Shown here: positions 33,903-42,355 of the stretch, one piece after another
Position numbering within the stretch: position 1 is the first letter of the stretch
Layout of the letters: every line of letters begins with the position of its first letter
Assembly: GCA_041567315.1 (NCBI GenBank)
Contig: JBFGCA010000023.1
Location: forward strand, 1-47,084
Direction of reading: 5' to 3'
From: JBFGCA01 sp041567315
GTDB taxonomy: Bacteria; Acidobacteriota; Thermoanaerobaculia; Multivoradales; JAHEKO01
DNA length: 47,084 bases
Made by a program: the position numbers and the translations under genes
Notes under the pieces: model-generated
The model's database searches: none
The model's input: only the letters and a program-made list of their open reading frames with translations
Told to the model about the DNA's origin: nothing

Positions 33903-35003
33903 TCAGCCCGAGCGCATGCGCTGGTAGCTGGCGCCGTCGAGGCGCTGGCGGGTGCGGAGGTCGGTGTCGACGTCCTCCTGCCAGGCGCCGGCGGCGGCTT
34001 TGGGGCCGGCCTGGAGGGTAAGGAGCTCGGCACCGAAGCCGGAGCCGTAGGAGAAGGCGGCGATGCGCTGGCCGAGGGGGAGGCCCTTCAGGGCGTTGGC
34101 CACCGAGATCCAGAGACTGGCGGTGTAGGCGTTGCCGCAGAGCCGGTTCCAGAGCATGGTGGGGTCGACCTTGTCGCGGAAGAAGCGCTCGACCCGCTCC
34201 GCCTCCCAGCGGAACAGCTCGCCGACCCGCTGGACGGCCTTCTTGACCATCTTGGGGAAGGGGACGTGGAAGCAGATGGCGGCCAGCTCGGCGAGCACCG
34301 CCTCGGGGTCGCGCTGGCCGACCAGGGCCTTGAAGCAGTTCTCGGCGGCGCGCTTGTAGCAGTCGAGGCTGAGCGGGCCGTCGACCCGCGGGAAGCTCTC
34401 GCCCACCGGGCGCCAGAAGTCGAACTCGGGCTCGCTCCAGGGGTAGGAGACCGGCTCGATGGCCGCCACCTCGGGCTCGTCGATGACCATCGCCACGGCG
34501 CCGGCGCCCTGGGTGGGCTCGCCGGGGTCGCCGGGCTCGTAGAGGGCGACGTCGGCGGCCACCGCCAGCGCCGCCTGGCGGCCGGCAGCGCCCGACATCC
34601 GCCACTCGGTGGCCTGGCGCACCGCCAGGGTGCCGCCGTAGCAGGCGTGCTTGACCTCGTAGGAGCGCACCGCGCCCTTGAGCCCGAGCCGCTCGGCCAC
34701 CCAGGCGCTGAGCGGCCGGCTCATGTCGACCGCGGTCTCGGTGCCCACCGCGATGAGGCCGACCCGCTCGAGCGGTCCGCCCCAGCGGGCCAGCGCGCGG
34801 CGGGCGGCCTCGGTGGCCAGCTCGACGACCCCGTAGTCGGGTGGACAGAGCGACATCTCCTCGCAGCCCAGACCGATGGTGTACTTGTCGGGATGCTGGC
34901 CGCGCAGCGGCGCCAGCTCGGTCACCGGCAGCGACAGGGGCGGGAAGTGGAGACCGATCGAAGCGATGCCGGTGGGGTTGACGGCGGTGGCATGGGCGCT
35001 CAT
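33903..35003 (-). CDS. Hydroxymethylglutaryl-CoA synthase family protein
   Basis: The 366-residue thiolase-fold enzyme has the HMG-CoA synthase triad: Glu in VGTETAVDMSRP, the acetylated Cys in VKHACYGGT, and His in ICFHVPFPKMVKKAV. The GNAYTASLWISVANAL region and FSYGSGFGAEL fit MvaS/PksG rather than FabH. The enzyme condenses acetyl-CoA (or an acyl carrier protein substrate) with acetoacetyl-CoA. No other mevalonate or polyketide genes are in the window, so the pathway is open. AGGAGG precedes the ATG. Confidence 0.87.
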   Translation of the reverse strand: MSAHATAVNPTGIASIGLHFPPLSLPVTELAPLRGQHPDKYTIGLGCEEMSLCPPDYGVVELATEAARRALARWGGPLERVGLIAVGTETAVDMSRPLSAWVAERLGLKGAVRSYEVKHACYGGTLAVRQATEWRMSGAAGRQAALAVAADVALYEPGDPGEPTQGAGAVAMVIDEPEVAAIEPVSYPWSEPEFDFWRPVGESFPRVDGPLSLDCYKRAAENCFKALVGQRDPEAVLAELAAICFHVPFPKMVKKAVQRVGELFRWEAERVERFFRDKVDPTMLWNRLCGNAYTASLWISVANALKGLPLGQRIAAFSYGSGFGAELLTLQAGPKAAAGAWQEDVDTDLRTRQRLDGASYQRMRSG

Positions 35004-35153
35004 CGCAACCTCCTGGCGGCTGGGCCGCCGGAATCTGCTGAAGGAAGCCGCGGATGGTAGCAGATGCCGCGCCGCGGCATGTCAAGCGCCGGCGAGCGGT
35101 GCCGGGCGGCCCCGACGGCAGGCACCGTCAGAGACCGGCGAGGCGGGGGTGCC

Positions 35154-36422
35154 TCAGGCTGGTGGCGGCACGGCGGCCAGCGGCAGCTCGCGGAGGCGGA
35201 CCCGGGACTCCGGGCCCTCGCCCGTCTCGACCCAGGCTAGGTAGAGGCGGTCGCCCAGGCGGGCCAGGCGCGGGAAGCCGCTGCGCCGGGCGGCGGCGGT
35301 CGAGGCGACGCCGAGCGCCGCGCCCTGCCGGCCGTCGGCGGCGAGGCGGCGCAGCCTGACCTCGGCCACCCCCTCGCCGCGGGCCAGCCAGGAGACGACC
35401 GCGCCGCCCTCGCCGTCCAGCACCACGTCCACCCGGCCGTGGGGCTCGTCGGCATCGACCTCGAGCGGACCGCCGAAGCTCGAGCCGCCGTCGGCCGAGA
35501 AGGCGGCCCGTACCCGGGGAGCGTCGTCGGCGCCCGTGAACCAGGCGACCACCGCTCGCTCGCCCTCGGCGGCGATCTCGGGGCCGTTGACCGGGCAGCC
35601 GGGGATCCGCCAGTCGTCGGCGGCGACCGGCGCCGGGGGGGTCCAGCTGGCTCCGTCCCGGCGGACGATCGAGACGTCCCGGATCTCGGCGTCGCTGCGG
35701 TCGCGGAACACCACGACCGGCCCCGCGGCGGTGAGCGCCGCGTCGGTCGAGCAGCACTCGCAGACCCGCGGGTCGAGGATCTCGGGGTCGCCGACCCCGT
35801 CTCCGGTCACGAAGGCGGTTCGCAGGGTCATCGGACCCTTGGCGACCATCTCGCGCCCGTCGAGCCAGAAGGCGCGGACCCCCTCGCCTTCGGGCACGAA
35901 GGCCACGAAGCCGTGCTCGGTGTGGGTCGCGTCGTCGTTGAGCCGGCCGAGCTCGGCCCACGTGGCGCCGCCATCGGTCGAGCGCGCGAGCTCGATCGAG
36001 TAGGCGTAGGTGTCGGCGGCGGTCTGGACCAGCCGGTGGACCAGCAGCGAGCCGTCGCCCATCCGCACCGCGTGGGGGAAGTCGGCCCAGTTGGCAAAAA
36101 AGTCGTCGCCCTCGGCCACCACAACCGGCGGCCTCCACCCATCGTCGGCAAGTCGCGAAAAGAGCAGCCGGTGGCGGGGCGCCTCGTCGCTCCCCAGCGC
36201 CTCGAGCCAGGTGAGCAGCAGCTCGCCCCCCGCCATCGCCAGGCTGGGCGCGAAGGCGCGGTCCGAGGCCGGCGGATCGAGCTGGCGCGCGCCCGCGGGG
36301 CCCCGCGCGTCCAGGGCAGCCGCTGGCTCGGCCGACGACGGCTCGCCTGCCGGCGGCGGCGCGGGGCCGCAGGCCCAACAGACCACCCCCAGGATCAGCG
36401 CAACGCTGCCGGCGGGCTTCAC
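35154..36422 (-). CDS. BNR/sialidase-like lipoprotein
   Basis: The 422-residue protein starts with a lipoprotein-like signal (VKPAGSVALILGVVCWACGP). The rest is a beta-propeller with Asp-boxes (STDGGATWAELG, SADGGSSFGG) and the VCECCSTDAAL motif often seen in these secreted BNR proteins of unknown role. No sialidase Arg triad is evident, so enzymatic sialidase activity is not claimed. Start GTG 36422 (or 36425) follows AGGTAGG; the frame open further upstream is not used. The 36423-36770 stretch before it holds repeat copy 3 (36497-36651) and otherwise nothing recognised. Confidence 0.78.
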   Translation of the reverse strand: MKPAGSVALILGVVCWACGPAPPPAGEPSSAEPAAALDARGPAGARQLDPPASDRAFAPSLAMAGGELLLTWLEALGSDEAPRHRLLFSRLADDGWRPPVVVAEGDDFFANWADFPHAVRMGDGSLLVHRLVQTAADTYAYSIELARSTDGGATWAELGRLNDDATHTEHGFVAFVPEGEGVRAFWLDGREMVAKGPMTLRTAFVTGDGVGDPEILDPRVCECCSTDAALTAAGPVVVFRDRSDAEIRDVSIVRRDGASWTPPAPVAADDWRIPGCPVNGPEIAAEGERAVVAWFTGADDAPRVRAAFSADGGSSFGGPLEVDADEPHGRVDVVLDGEGGAVVSWLARGEGVAEVRLRRLAADGRQGAALGVASTAAARRSGFPRLARLGDRLYLAWVETGEGPESRVRLRELPLAAVPPPA

Positions 36423-36496
36423 CACGGGACTACGACCTACCTGCGCCAAGGCGCCCGGCTCCGCGCTGCCGCCACCCGGCACGGTGCCCCGCGGCG

Positions 36497-36651
36497 CCAG
36501 CGTGGCGTCTCCGACCTGGCTTGCCCTGTGGCGCGTCACTCCGGTGGTGCCGGCAAGGCGCACTGACGCAGGCGATGGGTGCCATGTCGAGGAAGCGCGA
36601 CGCCGGCAGCGCTGGCCAGGGCCTCGTCTGAAGTCGCGAGCGACACACTCG
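36497..36651. repeat. Long-palindrome dispersed repeat, copy 3 (diverged)
   Basis: The stretch aligns along its whole length with copy 2 at 40226-40392: GTGGCGTCTCCGAC opens both, CTGACGCAGG and GTCGAGGAAGCGC are shared in the centre, and GACGCCGGCAGCGC follows. The terminal CTAG has drifted to CCAG on the left and CTCG on the right, and the right arm is degraded, so pairing is partial. It lies upstream of the BNR gene. Confidence 0.75.
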
Positions 36652-36770
36652 CTGCATCGCCGTCCAGCAACTCCCCATGACCCTCTACCTGGACTTGTCT
36701 TCGGGCATCCAGCAGCGACTCGTGGCGCCCGCAGTCGAGGCGTGCGTCATCGGGCAACTGTCCACGACCG

Positions 36771-37361
36771 CTAGCCCTCGCCGACCACGCCGCAGGCCAG
36801 CCGGGCGCCGGCAGCGCCCGTGGGCTGCGAGACCAGGTCGTCGGTCTTCTCGTGGAAGACCACCCCCCGGCCGACCACCGAGTTGGGGCCGGCGGCCACC
36901 GTCAGCATGTCGGAGGTCAGCGCCAGGTGGCCGCTGCCGTCCTCGCCGATCTCCAGGTTGCCCAGATCGCCGGCGTGGCGCTCGGCGTCGACCGGTCCGC
37001 CGTGCGGCATGTCGGTGGGGTTGAAGTGCCCGCCGGCCGAGGTGAAGTCCGGGGCGCTGCAGTCGCCGGTCTCGTGGAGGTGGAAGCCGTGGCTGCCGGG
37101 CGGCGCCCCCTCGACGTGGGCGACGACAGTGACCCCGTCGCTGGTCTCGGTGAAGGTCACGCTGCCGGTGATGGCACTCCCCTCGGGCCCGGCCAGCGTC
37201 GCCGAGGCCTGCCGCGGCATCGCCTGCTCGACGACCCGCTCCACCACGCCCTCGACGGCCTGCTCCACCGTCTTCTCCATCGCCTGCTCCGAGGGGCCGC
37301 AGCCGAGACCTGCGATCAGAGCCCCCACCACTACCAACCATCCGAATTTCCGATACGGCAT
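36771..37361 (-). CDS. sodC: Cu/Zn superoxide dismutase, lipoprotein
   Basis: The 196-residue protein has a lipobox signal (LVVVGALIAGLGC). The SodC core carries copper ligands in HGFHLHETGDC, GGHFNP and VVFHEKTDD; zinc ligands in the same His, MPHGG, ERHAGD and the Asp after it; and the disulfide cysteines in TGDCSAP and LACGVVG. A linker (EQAMEKTVEQAVEGVVERVV) separates the lipid anchor from the enzyme. It dismutates superoxide in the periplasm or at the cell surface. GGGAGGA precedes ATG 37361. Divergent from the M14 peptidase. Confidence 0.93.
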   Translation of the reverse strand: MPYRKFGWLVVVGALIAGLGCGPSEQAMEKTVEQAVEGVVERVVEQAMPRQASATLAGPEGSAITGSVTFTETSDGVTVVAHVEGAPPGSHGFHLHETGDCSAPDFTSAGGHFNPTDMPHGGPVDAERHAGDLGNLEIGEDGSGHLALTSDMLTVAAGPNSVVGRGVVFHEKTDDLVSQPTGAAGARLACGVVGEG

Positions 37362-37604
37362 CGCCAATCCTCCCTGGGTCCGAGAACTCGAGTTGCGAAG
37401 CACCTACTCTAACCCAGCGGCTGCCGGTGATCGGGGCGCGCCGCGTGGCTGCCGGGCCGGGTCCCCAGACCGCGTGTTCAGGACGGATGCCCGACTCCGG
37501 TGCCCGGCTCACTGTCGGTCCAGGTCGCCGTGCTAGTGTCCCGGCCCGGCGCGCCGCCTGCTTCCACGGGCCGGCCGCGCCCGACGGACCGGCAGGAGAT
37601 CTAC

Positions 37605-40229
37605 TTGGCGCGCGCCGCGCTCTACCGGCTGCTTCTCGTCTCGAGCCTGGGCCTGACCGCGGCCGGCGCGCGCGCCGAGGCCCTGCCCTCGCCGGCCGAG
37701 TTCCTGGGCCACCAGGTCGGCGCCGACCGCCGGCTGGCGCCCTACGAGCGGGTGCTCGAGTATCTGCGGCTGGTCGACGCCGCCTCCGGCCGGGTGTCGA
37801 TCGAGAGCCTCGGCGAGTCCACCCTGGGCGCCGAGATGGTGGCGGTGATCCTCACCTCGGAGGCCAACCAGCAGCGGCTCGACCGCTGGCGCGAGATCGG
37901 CCGGTTGCTGGCCGCCGCCGAGGTCGAGCCCGCAACCGCGCGGCAGCTCGCCGGCGAGGGCCGCGCCGTGGTGCTGGTGACCTGCACCATCCACGCCACC
38001 GAGGTGGGCTGCACCCAGATGGCGATGGAGTTCGTCTGGGAGTTCGCGACCACCCAGGACCCCGCCCGGCTGGCCTGGATGGAAGAGGTGGTCCTGCTCC
38101 TGATGCCCTCGCTCAACCCCGACGGCCAGCGGCTGGTGATCGACTGGTACCGGCAGCACCTGGGCGGCGAGTACGAGGGCGGCCCGATGCCCTGGCTCTA
38201 CCACCACTACGTGGGACACGACAACAACCGCGACTTCTACATGCTGACCCAGCGCGAGTCGCGGGTCCTCAACCGGCTCCTCTACCACGACTGGTTCCCG
38301 CAGGTGTTCGTCGACGAGCACCAGATGGGCTCCACCGGACCGCGGATGTTCGTGCCGCCGCAGACCGATCCGCTGGCGCCCGAGGTCCACCCGCTGATCT
38401 TCCGGCAGGCGGACCTGATCGGCACCAACATGAGCTTCCGGCTCGAGGCGGCGGGCAAGACCGGGGTCGGCCACAACATGATCTTCGACAGCTACTGGCC
38501 GGGCGGCACCCGCAACACCGCCTGGTGGAAGAACGTCACCGGGCTGCTGACCGAGGTGACAAGCCCCCGCATCGCCACCCCGATCTTCATCGACCCCGGC
38601 GAGCTGGCCGGCGGCCGCAAGGGGTTCCCCGAGTACCAGCGCCGGGCCAACTTCCCTTCGCCGTGGCCGGGCGGCTGGTGGCGGCTGCGCGACGTCGTCG
38701 AGTACGAGCTGGTCGCCACCTGGGCGGCGCTCGAGAGCGCCGCCCTCTACCGCCGCGAGCTGCTGGAGAACTTCTACCGCATGGGGCGCGAGGCGGTCGC
38801 CGCCGGGACGGCCGGCCCGCCCTACGGCTGGGTGGTGCTCCCCGAGCAGCACGACCCGGTGGCGGCCGGGCGGCTGGTGGAGCTGCTGCTCGAGCACGGC
38901 GTGCGGGTCCAAAGCGCGATCGAGCCGCTGGCGGTGGGGCGCACCACCTACCCGGCCGGCACCGTCGTCATCCCGGCCGCCCAGCCCTACCGCGCCTTCC
39001 TGCTCACCATGCTCGACCGCCAGCGTTACCCGGAGGTGTTGCCCTACGAGGGCGGGCCGGTGATCCCGCCTTACGACGTCACCGCCTGGTCGCTGCCGCT
39101 GCTGATGGGGGTCGAGGTCGCGGAGGTGCGCGAGCCGGCCCTGGCCAGCGCCGCGCTGGCCCCGCTGGCAGCCTACGAGTGGCCGGCGGTCGAGGTCGCC
39201 GCGGCGCCCGGCGGCCACCTGGTGCCGCACGCCGCCGACACCGTCTTCGTGCTGCTCAACCGGCTGTTGGCCGCCGGCAAGCGGGCGTTCTGGCTGACCG
39301 AGCCGCCGGCGCCGGGCCGTGCGGGCGAGGTGTGGGTGCCGCCCGGCGAGCTTGAGCCCGCCGAGCTGGCCGCCCTCGCCACCGAGCTCCACCTGCCGGT
39401 CGCGCCGCTCGCCCAGCCCCCGGCCGGTCCGCGCTGGCGGCTGGGCAGGACCCGGGTGGGGCTCTACAAGCCCTGGGTGGCGAGCATGGACGAGGGGTGG
39501 ACACGCTGGCTGCTCGAGCGCTACGAGTTCCCGTTCGTGAATCTGTCGAACGACGACCTCAAGGAGAACTCCTTCGCTGGCCAGGTCGACCTGCTGCTCT
39601 TCCCCGACGTCGACAAGTCGATCCTCGCCACCGGCGAGCCCGAAGACCCTCCGCCCGGCGGGCGCTGGCCGCCGCTGCCGCCCGGCTACGCCGGCGGCAT
39701 CGATCCGGAGGGCGGCGCCCACCTCGAGCGCTGGGTGCGCGACGGCGGCACGGTGGTGGCGCTCGACTCGGCGGGCGGCTACTTCATCGACCTCTTCCAG
39801 CTGCCGGTGGCCGACGTGCTGGCCGACGTGCCGGCGGAGGGCTTCGCGGCCCCCGGCACCCTGCTGCGGATCCTGGTCGACGTCGAGCACCCGCTGGGGT
39901 ACGGGCTGCGCCCCGAAGAGGCCGCCTATTTCGCCGACTCGCCGGCCTACCGCACCACCCTGCCCGACGCGCGCTTCGAGCGCCGGGTGGTGGCCCGCTA
40001 CCCCGACCACCGGGAGGACGTCCCGGTCAGCGGCTACCTCCTGGGCGCCGAGCTGCTCGAGCGCCGCGCCGCGGTCGTCGAGCTGACGGTGGGCAAGGGG
40101 CGGGTGGTGCTGATCGGCTTCCGGGCGCAGCACCGCGCGCAGCCGCACCGCACCTTCAAGCTGCTGTTCAACGCCCTCTACCTGCCGGGGCTGGTGCGCG
40201 AAGAGCCCGGGCCCGCTGACGGCGGCTAG
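37605..40229 (+). CDS. Secreted M14-family zinc carboxypeptidase-like protein
   Basis: The protein is 874 residues from TTG 37605. That start fits AGGAG-6 bases-TTG and a Sec signal (ALYRLLLVSSLGLTAAGARA). A GTG at 37500 would add 35 non-signal residues. The M14 zinc site is HATE in CTIHATEVGCTQMAMEF, with a distal His in VFVDEHQMGSTG; NPDGQRL and GHDNNRDFYM are further substrate-loop motifs. A class-I-glutamine-amidotransferase-like C-terminal region (about 660-870, DLLLFPDVDKSIL, WVRDGGTVVALDSAGGYFID) is common in these large secreted M14 proteins. The substrate is unknown. The stop TAG lies in the CTAG end of repeat copy 2. Confidence 0.87.
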   Translation: MARAALYRLLLVSSLGLTAAGARAEALPSPAEFLGHQVGADRRLAPYERVLEYLRLVDAASGRVSIESLGESTLGAEMVAVILTSEANQQRLDRWREIGRLLAAAEVEPATARQLAGEGRAVVLVTCTIHATEVGCTQMAMEFVWEFATTQDPARLAWMEEVVLLLMPSLNPDGQRLVIDWYRQHLGGEYEGGPMPWLYHHYVGHDNNRDFYMLTQRESRVLNRLLYHDWFPQVFVDEHQMGSTGPRMFVPPQTDPLAPEVHPLIFRQADLIGTNMSFRLEAAGKTGVGHNMIFDSYWPGGTRNTAWWKNVTGLLTEVTSPRIATPIFIDPGELAGGRKGFPEYQRRANFPSPWPGGWWRLRDVVEYELVATWAALESAALYRRELLENFYRMGREAVAAGTAGPPYGWVVLPEQHDPVAAGRLVELLLEHGVRVQSAIEPLAVGRTTYPAGTVVIPAAQPYRAFLLTMLDRQRYPEVLPYEGGPVIPPYDVTAWSLPLLMGVEVAEVREPALASAALAPLAAYEWPAVEVAAAPGGHLVPHAADTVFVLLNRLLAAGKRAFWLTEPPAPGRAGEVWVPPGELEPAELAALATELHLPVAPLAQPPAGPRWRLGRTRVGLYKPWVASMDEGWTRWLLERYEFPFVNLSNDDLKENSFAGQVDLLLFPDVDKSILATGEPEDPPPGGRWPPLPPGYAGGIDPEGGAHLERWVRDGGTVVALDSAGGYFIDLFQLPVADVLADVPAEGFAAPGTLLRILVDVEHPLGYGLRPEEAAYFADSPAYRTTLPDARFERRVVARYPDHREDVPVSGYLLGAELLERRAAVVELTVGKGRVVLIGFRAQHRAQPHRTFKLLFNALYLPGLVREEPGPADGG

Positions 40230-40392
40230 TGTGGCGTCTCCGACTTGGCTTGCCAGATAGGCGAGGCATTCGTTGGTGCTGCCAAGGCGCGCTGACGCAG
40301 GCATAGCGGGGACTATGTCGAGGAAGCGCAACGCCGGCAGCGCCAGCGAGGGCCGCCTAGATGGTAAGGCGAAGTCGGAGACGCCACACTAG
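40226..40392. repeat. Long-palindrome dispersed repeat, copy 2
   Basis: This 167-bp inverted repeat is bounded by CTAG. The first 21 bases (CTAGTGTGGCGTCTCC onward) match the reverse complement of the last 21 perfectly, and further arms pair to the centre with bulges. The first four bases (CTAG) supply the TAG stop of the M14 gene. It sits between convergent genes and could be a bidirectional terminator. The core is shared with the copies at 5666 and 36497, but the terminal arm sequence is not that of copy 1. Confidence 0.87.
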
Positions 40393-40417
40393 CAGCCAGC
40401 CGGGCCAGTCGGCGAAA

Positions 40418-42220
40418 TCAGTCGGCGGGCAGGGCCTCGAGCTCGTCGATCATCGCCGCCACCACCTCGAAGCCGCCGCGCCAGAAGTCGGGGTCGCCGG
40501 CGTCCACCCCGGCCTCGGCGAGGATCTCCATCGGCCGCGCCGAGCCACCGCGCCCGAGCAGCCGCAGATAGCCGGGGACGAACGACTCGCCCTCGCGCTT
40601 GAAGCGCTGGTAGAGGGCCAGCACCAGGAGCTGCCCGAAGCTGTAGGCGTAGCAGTAGAACGGCGTCAGATAGAAGTGCGGGACGATCAGCCACTCGCGC
40701 GCGAACTCCGGCGCCACCTCGACGCTGGCGCCGAACTGCTCGCTGAGGTTGTCGAGGTAGAGCTGGTCGAGGTCGGCGGCCGAGGCGCCGTCGATCAGCG
40801 CCCGGTGCGCCGCCATCTCGAAGCGCACGAAGTAGCTCTGCCGCATGATGGTGCCGTAGAAGTCGTCGACCGCCGAGGCCAGCAGCTCGCGCCGCACGCC
40901 GGGGTCCTTCTCGCGCTCCAGCAGCCGCTCGGTGAGCAGCATCTCGGCGAAGACCGAGGCGGTCTCGGCCAGCGGCAGCGACGGGCTCTGGGTCAGCACC
41001 GAGTGCTCGGCCGCCATCATGCTGTGGACCGCGTGACCCAGCTCGTGGGCCAGGGTGGCCACGTCGCGCACCCGGCCGGTGTAGTTGAGCAGCAGCCACG
41101 GGGTCTGCCGGGGCAGCACGGTGGCACAGAAGGCGCCGCCCTTCTTGCCCTTGCGGATCTGGGCGTCGATGTGGCCGTGCTCGAACACCCGCGCCGCCAG
41201 CTCGGCGACCTGCGGGTGGAAGTCGGCCAGGGTAGCGAGCACCTGCCGGACCGCGTCGTCGTAGGGGATGCGGCGCTCGGAGGCGGCCAGCGAGGCGTAG
41301 ACGTCGTAGCGGCGCAGCCTGTCGAGCCCCAGAAAGCCCGCCTTGAGCCGGAAGTAGCGCCGGAACAGCTCGCCATGCTCGGCCACCGCCTCGAGCAGCG
41401 CCGCCACCGCCTCGCCCGGGATGTCGTTGATCGTGTTGCGCACCGCCAGTGCGGAGTCGAAGCCGCGGACCTCGACGTATTCGGTGTGCCAGTCGCGCAC
41501 CCGGTGGACGTAGATCTGACCGAGCACCGCGGCCTCGCGGTCGATCACCCGGAACAGCTCGCGGTAGGCGGCAGCGCGCACCGCCGCGTCGTTGGAGAAG
41601 TAGTGGCTGCTCAGCTCGTCGCGGGTCATGGTCCGCCGCTCGCCGTCCACCTCGAGCTCGAACTCCAGCCGGCTGGTGAGCATCGAGTGGAGGGTCAGCA
41701 GGCCCTCGACGCCGTTGGCGTTCTTGTGGTTGATGATCTGCTCGCTGCGCTCGTCGAGGGTGAACGGCTTGAGACGCCGGAGGTCGGCCAGGAAGTGCCG
41801 GTGGTCGGGGTCGGCGATCCGCTCGAGCAGCGCGGCGGCGGGCTCCTCGTCCAGGCCCTTCCACCACAAGGTGAAGAACAGTACGCGGTTGTAGAGCGCG
41901 GTCAGCGCGTGCTCGATCCGGTTGCGCCAGTTGAGCGGCTCGGCCGACTGGGTGTCGGCCGCGAAGCGCAGCCGCCCGTAGGCGGAGAGCACCCGCATCT
42001 CCTCGAAGAGGCTCTCGTACTCCTCGAGGATGGCGACCAGTGCCGCCGGGTCGATCTCCGGCGTGAGCTCGGCGCGGCGGCCCTCGAAGCTGCGGACGCG
42101 CTGGTCGAGCTCCCGCAGCCGGCGCTCGACCTCGGGACCGGCGGGCTCGGACAGCAGCTCCGAGAGGTCCCACTCGACCTCCCGGAAGGGGGGTTCGCGA
42201 ACTTCCGAAATGACCGTCAT
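40418..42220 (-). CDS. pepF: Oligoendopeptidase F (M3 metallopeptidase)
   Basis: The protein is about 600 residues in the M3B family. The zinc motif is HELGHAVHS (about residues 384-392) with the third ligand in ETASVFAEMLL; the C-terminal YCYAYSFGQLL carries the substrate-binding tyrosines. It cleaves short peptides in the cytoplasm. ATG 42220 is chosen because the family begins near WDLSEL; ATGs at 42271 and 42298 extend the frame without a ribosome site. Convergent with the M14 gene across repeat copy 2. Confidence 0.87.
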   Translation of the reverse strand: MTVISEVREPPFREVEWDLSELLSEPAGPEVERRLRELDQRVRSFEGRRAELTPEIDPAALVAILEEYESLFEEMRVLSAYGRLRFAADTQSAEPLNWRNRIEHALTALYNRVLFFTLWWKGLDEEPAAALLERIADPDHRHFLADLRRLKPFTLDERSEQIINHKNANGVEGLLTLHSMLTSRLEFELEVDGERRTMTRDELSSHYFSNDAAVRAAAYRELFRVIDREAAVLGQIYVHRVRDWHTEYVEVRGFDSALAVRNTINDIPGEAVAALLEAVAEHGELFRRYFRLKAGFLGLDRLRRYDVYASLAASERRIPYDDAVRQVLATLADFHPQVAELAARVFEHGHIDAQIRKGKKGGAFCATVLPRQTPWLLLNYTGRVRDVATLAHELGHAVHSMMAAEHSVLTQSPSLPLAETASVFAEMLLTERLLEREKDPGVRRELLASAVDDFYGTIMRQSYFVRFEMAAHRALIDGASAADLDQLYLDNLSEQFGASVEVAPEFAREWLIVPHFYLTPFYCYAYSFGQLLVLALYQRFKREGESFVPGYLRLLGRGGSARPMEILAEAGVDAGDPDFWRGGFEVVAAMIDELEALPAD

Positions 42221-42355
42221 TAGCTGCTTGCTGCCGGAGTCTCCTGCCGGCCGGCAGAAATCGTCGGTCATTGTAGACCGAAAGACGCTCGGAAGCACCC
42301 GGCGGCGTGTGCCACAGGCCGAACAGCGGATACGGACGGCGGGCCGGGCGGCGTA

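Noticed and set aside
37526..37545. CTAGTGTCCCG as a fourth copy of the palindromic repeat
   Set aside because: Only the first 11 bases match copy 1's flank; no core and no second arm were found.
37533..40331. A 932-residue minus-strand frame opposite the M14 gene
   Set aside because: Shadow frame with repetitive His/Gln/Gly/Val content; the plus strand holds clear zinc-protease motifs.
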